Shown: one piece after another, positions 27,501-34,388 of the stretch
How positions within the stretch are numbered: position 1 is the first letter of the stretch
Layout: every line of letters begins with the position of its first letter
NCBI GenBank assembly: GCA_045637205.1
Contig: JAZTYY010000082.1
Coordinates: 1 to 64,000, forward strand
Length of the DNA stretch: 64,000 nucleotides
Reading direction: 5' to 3'
Source: RGIG4608 sp045637205
GTDB taxonomy: Bacteria > Bacillota > Clostridia > Oscillospirales > CAG-272
The notes under the pieces: generated by a model
The model's input: the letters and a program-made list of their open reading frames with translations, nothing else
Databases searched by the model: none
What the model was told of the DNA's origin: nothing
Made by a program: the position numbers and the translations under genes

Positions 27501-27851
27501 GATATTGGTGCATTTGTTCTCTATAACGATGACCCACATCACGTTTGGAAAGTTGATGTAGAGAGTGCTACTTGTACTGAAAATACAGTTGAAACAACCT
27601 ATTGCATTTACTGTGCTGAGGTTACCGAAATTAACGAGCTTGAGGACTCTGCAACAGGGCATCGCTTTGCTGGTAATTACAACGAGGGAACTAAATCCTG
27701 TGTTAATTGTGGTTTGACTGAGTATTCAAAGATCTATAGCGGTGATATAGGAAAAGAGCTTGGTGCTCAAATTGTAAACTATGCTTATGACTTTTTAAAG
27801 AATTTGATTTCTGAATTTATAGGGGATAAACTTGAATTTCTTTATGAATAG
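24531..27851 (+). CDS. Large secreted protein with Cys-rich modules and two pre-peptidase-like domains
   Basis: The 1106-aa product starts with a clear signal peptide, with cleavage expected after VGA at about residue 31. Residues 60-390 have no family I recognise. From about 395, short modules of the form C-x-G-x-x-C-x-x-C followed by an acidic GE/GD stretch occur repeatedly (CNGYYCSYCEEYFGE, CLGYWCKDCLTWQGE, CCGYYCSDCNTFIGDE and others). Two copies of a beta domain resembling bacterial pre-peptidase C-terminal domains lie at about 501-595 and 644-742 (EVYTIYSTGDNDP, GTYTIYSTSNSDP). No LPXTG motif or C-terminal anchor is visible. GGAG lies eight bases before the ATG. The Cys pairs could bind metal or form disulphides. 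Tandem terminators follow. Confidence 0.8.
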   Translation: MKTNKMRIVSFILTFVLLINVLGIVPFTVGATEIEHSHESALEDREYLTLPEFEFPSETYLDFSDFDIPTDEIQALFPETIEIKYENGIYYVEDIGAESVYLISTYDYHTNTNATYDNGYWMFEVSEEQATETIHAYFSGVDGWDITYYDGERSSYIEIESDDGDQMLSLQFEVDGSIYCNISYVLPGNVLVNSHYFNGEAYDHSLTTWLNGENFQMNYNIDGSAKYFEYYCTESGYLYLLEQGWSSSYAEYVPCDPPEGREDWTLDRLVDIIPHDIEGNYVVPVIESMSVVVDGVEYQEGIVPIYRDSIVEVKVYGNNLHRASHRYGVQLSYIAFDMDYATTWYINESADIATKLIDPSYYSYFYEWSTVEYFEDGNSTDTNLFLSFLNCREHDRSGEQTCNGYYCSYCEEYFGESNDNHNLDTKQTCLGYWCKDCLTWQGEAANEHTGLSDKPSCCGYYCSDCNTFIGDEIGDHVDENNDTKINVCDYCEEYIGSESIILGENIVSGVESSWVYMSFVATESEVYTIYSTGDNDPAIEIYDENMTTLKSNDDISDTEYNFLVNCYFEEGKTYYLAFYAFGHDFDINITVARHTHEGTETDCRGTYCIHCEYYFGDPDTSIHHDGNDSNINLCDYCNTYLLDSDIDIGVTEISANSHSLIFYRIIPEESGTYTIYSTSNSDPLLYLYNDVLLEMEYSDDVNDYDFYMTCELEAGKTYYLCFYDYDAPASYTVTIEFHKHEFDLFTCLGYVCGCGYVDEEPNDNHKLIGEITCIGYECEYCGEFFGEVDPDAHIWYYGYCSYHVDVEFPEDVACEHSWYEGDCIICGEEHDCASEDFDEYGFCVICNEDAGFIVTTNGVSRYYKGFTAALAAAVDGSVLTLLENRITSSVYDIHKDIVFDANGFRFRTRDGGALNVYANVIFVGSSFGVFDCTINVYEKCNFINGEYSEINLYNGLKYSDVIYACSYANMYDYIKDTFINLNSIQMDAKDDIGAFVLYNDDPHHVWKVDVESATCTENTVETTYCIYCAEVTEINELEDSATGHRFAGNYNEGTKSCVNCGLTEYSKIYSGDIGKELGAQIVNYAYDFLKNLISEFIGDKLEFLYE

Positions 27852-27879
27852 AACAAAATAACTTAACGAACATTTTCCT

Positions 27880-27975
27880 TGCGGGGAGGTTTCTTTAATA
27901 ATTTGTTTTCCTCCTCCCCGCATCTTTTTCATATACCTTTCCCCCTTACGTTAATTCGTGAGGGGGGAGGTTTTT
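27880..27975 (+). terminator. Two tandem terminators
   Basis: First hairpin: GCGGGGAGG at 27881-27889 with CCTCCCCGC at 27913-27921, then TCTTTTTC. Second hairpin: arms at 27936-27950 and 27957-27970, then TTTTTATTTT. They insulate galK from the secreted-protein gene. Confidence 0.85.
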
Positions 27976-27994
27976 ATTTTCGTTTAAAAATGTC

Positions 27995-28023
27995 TTGATA
28001 TTATTAAAGATTAGTGATATAAT
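27995..28023 (+). promoter_or_regulatory. Promoter for galK and downstream genes
   Basis: TTGATA at 27995-28000 and TATAAT at 28018-28023 with a 17-base spacer. It probably also drives the coupled metallohydrolase and rlmH genes. Confidence 0.7.
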
Positions 28024-28066
28024 TAAAATGACTTATTATGCGATTTCTTTTTTGAGGAGGTTAAAA

Positions 28067-29350
28067 ATGAAGCTTAATGAACTCAAAAATTCAATAAATA
28101 ACGGTGAATTTGATTCTAAATTTGTGTCTCTTTACGATGCATCTGTAGTTGATGTTCAAAGGGAGAGATACGTTTCTGCATTGAATAGCTTTGCTTTACT
28201 TTTCGGTGAGGACAGGGATGTAAATATCTACTCTGTTTCGGGAAGAAGTGAGCTTGCAGGTAACCACACCGACCACAATCACGGCAAGGTTATTGCGGCA
28301 TCCATAAATCTTGATATAATTGCAGTTGCCTCTAAGAACGGTACAACAACAATCAACCTTAAAAGTGACGGCTTTAAAAAGCTTTCAATAGATTACACGG
28401 AATACAATAAGCCCAATGAAAGACATTTTGGAACAAGCGCTTCTCTTATTGCGGGAATGGCTAACGGCTTTCTTTCAAATGGTCATAACGTGGGGGGCTT
28501 TGATGCATATTGCACTTCAAATGTACTGCGTGGATCCGGTCTCTCATCAAGTGCCGCATTTGAGGATATGATTGGAAATATTCTCAATCACGAATTCAAT
28601 CAAGGCTCAGTTTCAAGCGTTGAAATTGCACAGCTTTCACAGTATGCTGAGAACGTGTATTTTGGTAAACCCTGTGGACTTATGGATCAGGTTGCATGTG
28701 CTTACGGTGGCATGGTTTCAATTGATTTTGAGGATACAAAAAAACCTAAAATTGAGAAGATAGATTTTGATTTAAGTAAGGCAGGATATAATCTTTGCAT
28801 CGTTGATACGGGTGGAAATCATGCTGATTTGACTGATGATTATGCTTCCGTACCTGCCGAAATGAAGGCAGTTGCAAACATTTTGGGCAAATCAGTTCTT
28901 CGCGAGTGTAATAGAGGTGACGTTATTGCGCATACTACTGAAATTCGAGAAAAATGCGGTGACCGTGCGCTTATGCGAGCAATTCATTTTTTTGATGAAA
29001 ACGATCGCGTTGATGCCATGAAAAATTCTTTAGCAAACGGTGATTTGAATGCCTATTTTGTCGACGTTTTGGCGTCAGGAAAATCATCATTTTGCTATTT
29101 GCAAAACGTATATACAACAAAAAATGTTGCCGAGCAGGGGCTCTCGTTGGCGCTTTGCTTGACCGAAGGATTTTTGCGCGATAGAGAAGGGGCCTTCCGT
29201 GTTCACGGAGGTGGCTTTGCCGGAACGATTCAAGCATATGTTAAGGAAAGCGATGCAAACGATTATCGCGCCTTGATGAATTCAGTGTTTGGTGAGGGAG
29301 CATGCTATATTCTTCGCGTAAGACCTGACGGCGCAATAAAGGTGAACTAA
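28067..29350 (+). CDS. galK: Galactokinase (GHMP kinase family)
   Basis: Phosphorylates galactose to galactose 1-phosphate in the Leloir pathway. The sugar-binding signature reads SGRSELAGNHTDHNHG, a variant of the common GRVNLIGEHTDYN that I know from Clostridia. The ATP-binding GHMP motif is LRGSGLSSSAAFE, and the C-terminal GHMP motif is VHGGGFAGTIQAYV. The start at 28067 has GAGGAGG six bases upstream; the frame is open further back but overlaps the promoter. At 427 aa it is slightly longer than the usual 390. No galT or galE is adjacent, so another sugar substrate remains possible. Confidence 0.9.
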   Translation: MKLNELKNSINNGEFDSKFVSLYDASVVDVQRERYVSALNSFALLFGEDRDVNIYSVSGRSELAGNHTDHNHGKVIAASINLDIIAVASKNGTTTINLKSDGFKKLSIDYTEYNKPNERHFGTSASLIAGMANGFLSNGHNVGGFDAYCTSNVLRGSGLSSSAAFEDMIGNILNHEFNQGSVSSVEIAQLSQYAENVYFGKPCGLMDQVACAYGGMVSIDFEDTKKPKIEKIDFDLSKAGYNLCIVDTGGNHADLTDDYASVPAEMKAVANILGKSVLRECNRGDVIAHTTEIREKCGDRALMRAIHFFDENDRVDAMKNSLANGDLNAYFVDVLASGKSSFCYLQNVYTTKNVAEQGLSLALCLTEGFLRDREGAFRVHGGGFAGTIQAYVKESDANDYRALMNSVFGEGACYILRVRPDGAIKVN

Positions 29351-30126
29351 TGGAAAATAATTATTCAATAACAGCGCTCTATTCAGGCTCGAAGGGAAAT
29401 TCGGTGCTAATTGAGAGCGCAAAAGCAAAAATTTTAATAGATGCAGGCAAGAGTGCGCGTGCGCTTTGTACGGCTCTTTCTGAGGTTGGCACAAGTATTG
29501 ATGAAATAGATGCCATCTTTATAACACACGAGCATCGCGACCACGTTTCAGCACTTGAGATTCTTTTAAAGCATCACAAAATACCCGTGCATATTGTAGA
29601 AGCAAGTGCCCAAAAGATGATTTCAAAGGGTCTTGTTGATTTTGATGAAGTCGTTTGTTTACATACTCCCATATTTTCAGTTGAAATTGAGGATATGACT
29701 ATTAAGAGCTTTCCAACTCCTCATGATAGTGAATGTTCAGTTGGATATACCATAAAAATCGGTGATAAGACCATCGGATATGCCACCGATATTGGCTTTG
29801 TATCTGATGAAATAAAGAATGCACTCACAGGCTGTGAAAGTGTGGTAATTGAGTGTAATCACGATATAGAAAAGCTTATGAACGGTCCTTATCCGTACGA
29901 TTTGAAGCTTAGAATCAAATCTAATAAGGGGCACCTTTCAAATATCGATTGTTCAAGCTTTGTAAGTGATCTTTGCTTTGTGGGAACAAAAAACGTGTTG
30001 CTTGCCCATCTTAGTGAGGAAAATAACGAGATTGACCTTGCTTTTGACGAGGTTTGGAGTGCAATTGCGGACGATTCAATCAATCTAAAGGTCGCTGAGC
30101 AAAATAGAGCTGTAAAGTTGGTGTAG
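29350..30126 (+). CDS. walJ: MBL-fold metallohydrolase, WalJ/YycJ-like
   Basis: Metallo-beta-lactamase-fold hydrolase. The start SITALYSGSKGNS is typical of the YycJ/WalJ branch, and the metal-binding motif is THEHRDHVSALE. Further ligands are in TPHDSECSVGYTI and ATDIGFVSDE, and the last His is in LAHLSEENN. In Bacillus this protein is linked to wall metabolism and DNA repair, though its substrate is unsettled. The ATG overlaps the galK stop by one base, so the genes are coupled. The usual walRK neighbours are absent here. Confidence 0.9.
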   Translation: MENNYSITALYSGSKGNSVLIESAKAKILIDAGKSARALCTALSEVGTSIDEIDAIFITHEHRDHVSALEILLKHHKIPVHIVEASAQKMISKGLVDFDEVVCLHTPIFSVEIEDMTIKSFPTPHDSECSVGYTIKIGDKTIGYATDIGFVSDEIKNALTGCESVVIECNHDIEKLMNGPYPYDLKLRIKSNKGHLSNIDCSSFVSDLCFVGTKNVLLAHLSEENNEIDLAFDEVWSAIADDSINLKVAEQNRAVKLV

Positions 30127-30129
30127 CAT

Positions 30130-30609
30130 ATGTTAAACGTTAAAATATACGTCACGGGAACACTCAAGGAACAATACTATAAAGACGCGATTGCCGAATA
30201 TAAAAAGCGCCTTAACGCGTATTGTAAGCTTGAAATAATTGAATATAAGGAGTATAAACTCCCCGATGAGCCATCTCAAAAGCAAATTGAACAGGCGCTT
30301 ATATCCGAGGGGCAAAAAATTCTTGCGGATATATCTCCAAGAGCATATAAAATTGCGATGTGCGTTGAGGGAAAACAGCTTTCAAGTGAGGAATTTGCTG
30401 AAAAGCTTGATTCAATTGCTTCTACACACGGGGAGGTAGCGCTCATTATAGGAAGCTCTTTTGGACTTTCAGAGGAGCTTAAGCGCGCGTGCGATTTTCG
30501 TATGTCGGTTTCAAAAATGACGCTTACCCATCAAATGCTCCGCGTGTGGCTTGTGGAGATAATCTATAGATGCCTTAGCATTACACACGGCGGAAAATAT
30601 CACAAATAA
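30130..30609 (+). CDS. rlmH: 23S rRNA pseudouridine-1915 N3-methyltransferase
   Basis: SPOUT-family methyltransferase that methylates pseudouridine 1915 in helix 69 of 23S rRNA. The trefoil-knot SAM site is GEVALIIGSSFGLSEE, and the C-terminal block HQMLRVWLVEIIYRCLSI...GKYHK is diagnostic. The 159-aa length is exact for the family. It starts three bases after the WalJ-like stop; this pair is commonly adjacent in Firmicutes. Confidence 0.96.
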   Translation: MLNVKIYVTGTLKEQYYKDAIAEYKKRLNAYCKLEIIEYKEYKLPDEPSQKQIEQALISEGQKILADISPRAYKIAMCVEGKQLSSEEFAEKLDSIASTHGEVALIIGSSFGLSEELKRACDFRMSVSKMTLTHQMLRVWLVEIIYRCLSITHGGKYHK

Positions 30610-30623
30610 GACGAGGAAATATT

Positions 30624-31205
30624 ATGGTAATCGAAACAAAAAGACTTGTTTTAAGAGAATATAGACAAGAGGATTTTGAGGACCTGTGCTCTATAATTAC
30701 CGATGCTGAAACAATGAAATATTATGTTCGTCCATATGATGAGAGAGGAGTTCAGCGCTGGCTTGATTGGTGTATCGGAAGCTATAGGGATAACGGCTTT
30801 GGACTTTGGGCTATGGAGCTTAAGGAAAGCGGTGAATTCATTGGCGATTGTGGAATTTCCCTTCAAAAAATAGACGGTGAGATTTTGCCCGAAATTGGTT
30901 ATCATATCAACAAAAAGCATTGGAGAAACGGATACGGTAAGGAAGCCGCCGCTGCCGTGCGCGATTGGTTGTTTAATAATACCGAATATGAGCGCGCGTA
31001 TTCATATATGAATAAGGAGAACGTGGCATCCTATTCCACTGCTGCCTCAATTGGAATGAAGAAGATTAAGGAATACAACGACGGTGAAGAGGATTTGTTT
31101 GTATATTCCATTTCACGAGAAGAATGGCAAATTTTGAAAAATAAGGAGAAGGCGATGAATACATTTGGATGCAATTTTCAGCAGAAAATCAACAAGAGCA
31201 TATAA
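30624..31205 (+). CDS. GNAT family N-acetyltransferase
   Basis: Acetyl-CoA dependent acetyltransferase of the RimJ/RimL-like branch. The N-terminus IETKRLVLREYRQEDFEDL, the central strand FIGDCGI, the acetyl-CoA loop NKKHWRNGYGKEAA and the C-terminal NVASYSTAASIGMKK are all typical. GAGG lies eight bases before the ATG. The last 17 codons, beginning at an internal ATG at 31155, look like the start of the next gene read in another frame, so the natural C-terminus probably lay near residue 177. Substrate is unknown. Confidence 0.9.
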   Translation: MVIETKRLVLREYRQEDFEDLCSIITDAETMKYYVRPYDERGVQRWLDWCIGSYRDNGFGLWAMELKESGEFIGDCGISLQKIDGEILPEIGYHINKKHWRNGYGKEAAAAVRDWLFNNTEYERAYSYMNKENVASYSTAASIGMKKIKEYNDGEEDLFVYSISREEWQILKNKEKAMNTFGCNFQQKINKSI

Positions 31206-31680
31206 AAACGAGCAAATTTCAGAGGAGAGCTTGCAAACCATTTTGAAGGCAGGAGCTTCGGCGCCAATCGGAATGGGTAGATATGACACCTTGCATATGA
31301 CTGTAATTCAAAACGATGAATTGCTTGTCAAAATTTTTGATGAGGCTGAGGATGTTATGTTCAAGGCAACCGGCATGCGCAAAAATATGAACTTTGGTGC
31401 AAAGACTGTTGTACTTGTTTCTTCAATGCCTGCCTATAGAGAGGGAATTGATTATGCACATGCGGGATTTGTGATTGAGAATATGGTAATTGCCGCAACC
31501 TCACTTGGCATTGACAGTGTAGTTTTGGGTGGACCCATCTCCGCAATTACGGGCAGTGAGGAGATAATGCAAGCACTCAGCGTGCCAAATGGCTTTACAC
31601 CCTTGCTTGCAGTTGCTTTTGGATACGGTGTTGAAGATGCACCTGCTAAAGAGCACACAATTACAGTAAATAGAGTGTAA
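31165..31680 (+). CDS. Nitroreductase-family protein, probable 5' frameshift
   Basis: FMN-dependent oxidoreductase family. DAIFSRKSTRAYKNEQISEE is the usual N-terminal FMN-binding motif, and the C-terminal AVAFGYGVEDAPAK is also typical. At about 172 aa it is of the short type. As the sequence stands, it must start at TTG 31165, which has no well-placed ribosome site. An ATG at 31155 with AAGGAG six bases upstream would give MNTFDAIFSRKST if one G of the TTTGGATG run (31164-31171) were missing. That points to a one-base insertion, sequencing error or frameshift. Confidence 0.8.
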   Translation: MDAIFSRKSTRAYKNEQISEESLQTILKAGASAPIGMGRYDTLHMTVIQNDELLVKIFDEAEDVMFKATGMRKNMNFGAKTVVLVSSMPAYREGIDYAHAGFVIENMVIAATSLGIDSVVLGGPISAITGSEEIMQALSVPNGFTPLLAVAFGYGVEDAPAKEHTITVNRV

Positions 31681-31706
31681 TTTTACGGTTATTATTATAT
31701 AAGAAG

Positions 31707-31740
31707 AAAAGCCCAAACGGTTGCGTTTGGGCTTTTCATC
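31707..31740 (+). terminator. Terminator after the nitroreductase gene
   Basis: AAAAGCCCAAACG and CGTTTGGGCTTTT form a 13-bp stem with a four-base loop and a short T-run. Confidence 0.88.
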
Positions 31741-31832
31741 TAAATTTTGGAATTAAAAGTTAATATTTTAACGACATTATTCATCTTTTTGCACAAAAAT
31801 TCGCTATATTATATTAATATTAGACAAAATCG

Positions 31833-31861
31833 TTGACATAATTGGCAAATGGTGGTATAAT
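31833..31861 (+). promoter_or_regulatory. Strong sigma-A promoter of the matrix locus
   Basis: Perfect TTGACA at 31833-31838 and perfect TATAAT at 31856-31861 with a 17-base spacer. The transcript would carry a leader of about 160 nt before the TetR gene, containing a hairpin CTCCACGTTGTGGAG (31895-31910) followed by a T-rich stretch, a second hairpin around 31929-31946, and the pentanucleotide tract. Confidence 0.85.
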
Positions 31862-31958
31862 ACTCATACTGTGACAATTAAGATTGAAGATTTAACTCCA
31901 CGTTGTGGAGCATATTTTTTCGGACGTTTGTAGTATTTGCTACAAGTTTATAGTATGC

Positions 31959-31989
31959 GTACAGTACAGTACAGTACAGTACAGTACAG
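31959..31989 (+). repeat. GTACA pentanucleotide tandem repeat, six copies
   Basis: Six perfect copies of GTACA (31959-31988) lie in the leader of the TetR regulator, 39 bases before its start codon. Copy number could change by strand slippage and alter leader folding or length. Such tracts are a known phase-variation device; here that role is inference. Confidence 0.9.
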
Positions 31990-32027
31990 CCGTATACAGA
32001 ACTTATCTTTTGTTTAAGGAGGAAAAA

Positions 32028-32648
32028 ATGAAAAATGAACAAGAGATTCGAGAAGTTCTGATGAGTAATACTATAAGGCTTATTGCTGAGGGGGGCTTTG
32101 AAAAGGCAACCACAAAGGCAATAACGCATAGTGGGGAATTACCATCCGATGTGAAAATGAATGAGGTGCACATTTACCGACTGTTTGGTAGCAAAGAGGG
32201 GCTTTACTCATTTGTGTTTGATCACATTGACAGGGAGATATTCTTTGCTCTTAAAAGGTGCTTTGAGTCACACAAAAACGAAGAGTGTGACACAAAGGTA
32301 ATGCTTAGCGGGGTCTTTAATGACGCGTGGAGATATCTTTTAAGAAATGAGGGGCATTGTCGATGCTATATCCGATATTATCATTCGGTATATTTTAAGG
32401 ACAAGTCCTTGAGTAATCATAACGAACTTTTTGAAGGAATAATTACGGAATTCAGCCCACTGTTTAAAGAGGGCACGGATGTAAAATCCGTTATGCATAG
32501 CACGTTTACCACCGTGCTTGACTTTGCCGTTAGAGTTTATAACGGTGACCTAAAAAATACTGAAACAAATGCTGAACACATATTCAACGTTGTTTATAGC
32601 ATGATGTTTATGTATCTTAAAACTGATAGTAATTTAAGAACTATATAA
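32028..32648 (+). CDS. TetR-family regulator of the matrix locus
   Basis: The N-terminal 60 residues hold the TetR helix-turn-helix (IRLIAEGGFEKATTKAITHS then VHIYRLFGSKEGLYSFVFDHI), with a short insertion between helices compared with the standard pattern. The remaining 140 residues form a helical ligand or dimerisation domain without a recognisable subtype. AAGGAGG lies six bases before the chosen ATG; the frame extends upstream through the repeat tract but has no ribosome site there. It is the first gene after a strong promoter and lies 19 bases before sipW, so it probably controls this locus. Whether it represses or activates cannot be told. Confidence 0.85.
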   Translation: MKNEQEIREVLMSNTIRLIAEGGFEKATTKAITHSGELPSDVKMNEVHIYRLFGSKEGLYSFVFDHIDREIFFALKRCFESHKNEECDTKVMLSGVFNDAWRYLLRNEGHCRCYIRYYHSVYFKDKSLSNHNELFEGIITEFSPLFKEGTDVKSVMHSTFTTVLDFAVRVYNGDLKNTETNAEHIFNVVYSMMFMYLKTDSNLRTI

Positions 32649-32667
32649 AAATTGAGAGGAAAAAATT

Positions 32668-33342
32668 ATGAAAACCAACAATTCAACAAGCAAGACACAA
32701 AAGGCCTTAACAATAATTGGTATCTTATTGTGCGTAATACTCGTACCGATATTGATTATTAACTGTATTTTGATTGTTAAGAGCTTAGTTTACAAGGATG
32801 AAGTGCCAAGCATCGGTGGAACAATGCCATTCATCGTATTGACTGACTCCATGTATCCTGACATTAAGAGTGGTGACATTATTATTTGTAAAGAGGTTGA
32901 CCCGAAGGATATTGAGGTAGGAGACGTTATCTCCTTCTATGATCCCGAAGGAAACGGAACTTCAGTTGTAACCCATAAGGTTATTAAAATCATTGAAGAT
33001 GAAGGCAAGCTTTATTTCGTTACACAAGGTACTAACAATAATACTCAGGATAAGGCATCAGTTCCTGAAGATAAGGTAATTGCCGAATACACAGGCACAA
33101 GAATTCCTTATGCAGGTAATATTGCACTCTTTATGCAAAGACCTGAAGGACTTATCATTTGCGTTGGTGTACCGATTGTACTTTTCGTGGGATATGATAT
33201 GATTCGTCGCAAGAAGTACGAAAAGAAGAAGGGTGACGATATGGAAGCCCTTAAGGCAGAGCTTGAAGCGCTTAAGGCAGCAAATGCCACAAAGGAAACA
33301 CCTGCTGAAGCTCCTGCAGAAGAACCCTCAGCTGAGGAATAA
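32668..33342 (+). CDS. sipW: Signal peptidase I of the SipW (ER-like) type, first copy
   Basis: Membrane signal peptidase of the SipW class, which uses a Ser-His pair rather than Ser-Lys. The catalytic Ser is S61 in LTDSMYPDIKSGDII, and the His is H103 in VVTHKVIKI. The aspartate region is GTNNNTQD. Two transmembrane helices (about 13-38 and 161-176) flank the external catalytic domain. A cytoplasmic tail of about 45 residues ends in Ala/Glu/Pro-rich repeats, which is unusual. In Bacillus, SipW processes TasA and TapA; here a TasA-like gene follows 207 bases downstream. Confidence 0.93.
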   Translation: MKTNNSTSKTQKALTIIGILLCVILVPILIINCILIVKSLVYKDEVPSIGGTMPFIVLTDSMYPDIKSGDIIICKEVDPKDIEVGDVISFYDPEGNGTSVVTHKVIKIIEDEGKLYFVTQGTNNNTQDKASVPEDKVIAEYTGTRIPYAGNIALFMQRPEGLIICVGVPIVLFVGYDMIRRKKYEKKKGDDMEALKAELEALKAANATKETPAEAPAEEPSAEE

Positions 33343-33354
33343 TTAGTTAATTAA

Positions 33355-33520
33355 AGAATGGCAAATTCCATTCTATTAATTCAGATGTCCTTCCCTCGGA
33401 AGCCACGTCCGGGGATCGAATATAAATTGCCGCAATGGGGCTTTTTGAAGGAAAAAGTCCATTGAAAAGTCCCGACATTGCCGGGCAAGTTAACTTTCCC
33501 CGAACAAGGGAAGAATAAAA
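33355..33520 (+). ncRNA. Structured leader upstream of the TasA-like gene
   Basis: The gap between sipW and the TasA-like gene holds nested complementary segments. A small hairpin lies at 33355-33374. An outer stem pairs 33390-33396 with 33507-33513. Inside, CGGGGA at 33410-33415 pairs with TCCCCG at 33497-33502, a 13-bp hairpin spans 33433-33464, and CCCG/CGGG lie at 33471-33474 and 33482-33485. A short hairpin may form at 33397-33411. The multibranched fold, with no terminator T-run, resembles a riboswitch or mRNA-stabilising leader. It matches no class I can name from memory. Confidence 0.55.
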
Positions 33521-33549
33521 AAATTTCATATTGAAAGGAAAATTTTATT

Positions 33550-34206
33550 ATGAAGACAAACAAAATGATGAGAATCGCTTCCATTCTCTTGGTAGCAGTA
33601 CTTCTTTCCATCTGTGTAATCAGTGGAACATTCGCAAAGTATACAACAAGTGTTAGCTCCGATGACTCTGCAAGAGTAGCTTACTGGGGATTCCAGAGAA
33701 CAAACTCTATTGATATCACAGATCTTTTTGATTCAGCTTATGATCTTGGCACAGGCGAAACAGTTAAGTCTGAAGATGGCGATGACGTAATCGCTCCCGG
33801 TACAACAGGTTCTGAAACTTTCGTATTCGCATATGATGAAACAAACGCACAGGCTCCCGAAGTAGCTTACACATTCACAGTATCTGTAGCTGGTAGTGAA
33901 TGCGCTCAGTCCATCCAGGACAACGCTAACATCCAGTGGAAGCTTGATAACGGCGCATGGGGAACATGGGAACAACTTTTGGATTCCATTAAGCTCCTCT
34001 CCGGTGAAGCTGATGGTTCTGTAGATTACATGCCTGGCCAGCTTCCTGCTGCTTTCACAACAGCTGATGACGAACACACAGTTTCTTGGCAGTGGCTTAT
34101 CGGTGATTCCGATGCAGCAAACGATGCTGACACAACTATGGGTAACGCAGGAACACTTGCTGAAGTTAAGCTCGTTATCACAATCACAGCAACTCAGATC
34201 GACTAA
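33550..34206 (+). CDS. tasA: TasA/camelysin-like major matrix protein
   Basis: Predicted secreted fibre-forming protein of the TasA/CalY family. The signal peptide ends ISGTFAK with SipW-type cleavage expected after A29, followed by the characteristic YTTSVSSDDSARVAYWGF. The core has the family beta-jellyroll pattern: a PGTTGSETFVF strand early and an aromatic TVSWQWLIGDSDAANDADTTMG stretch leading to the last strand VKLVITITATQID. Its codon choice is more uniform than its neighbours, consistent with high expression. It follows a structured leader and precedes a GC-rich hairpin, which together could raise its level over the rest of the operon. Confidence 0.88.
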   Translation: MKTNKMMRIASILLVAVLLSICVISGTFAKYTTSVSSDDSARVAYWGFQRTNSIDITDLFDSAYDLGTGETVKSEDGDDVIAPGTTGSETFVFAYDETNAQAPEVAYTFTVSVAGSECAQSIQDNANIQWKLDNGAWGTWEQLLDSIKLLSGEADGSVDYMPGQLPAAFTTADDEHTVSWQWLIGDSDAANDADTTMGNAGTLAEVKLVITITATQID

Positions 34207-34257
34207 TTTTTAAATCTTTTTAAGTTCATATTATATAAATTCTAGCTAATTAATTTT

Positions 34258-34292
34258 TAGCCCCCCGCCCCTTCGTGGCAGGGGTGGGGGCA
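34258..34292 (+). terminator. GC-rich hairpin after the TasA-like gene
   Basis: A very stable stem forms between GCCCCCCGCCCCT and AGGGGTGGGGGC. Only a weak T-tract follows (TTTTTAA, ten bases later), so partial read-through is likely. It could also protect the 3' end of the tasA message. Confidence 0.6.
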
Positions 34293-34314
34293 AAGAATTT
34301 TTAACCCTTTATTG

Positions 34315-34334
34315 CACTTGAAATTGTTCAAGTG
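34315..34334 (+). other. Perfect 8-bp hairpin in the leader of the TasA-uL15 gene
   Basis: CACTTGAA and TTCAAGTG flank a four-base loop, 55 bases before the start codon. It may be an operator or a leader hairpin; there is no T-run. Confidence 0.4.
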
Positions 34335-34388
34335 TGTTCAAGGTTTAACAATTTTTGTTAGCTTTTCACAGTAAAAAGGAGCAAATCC

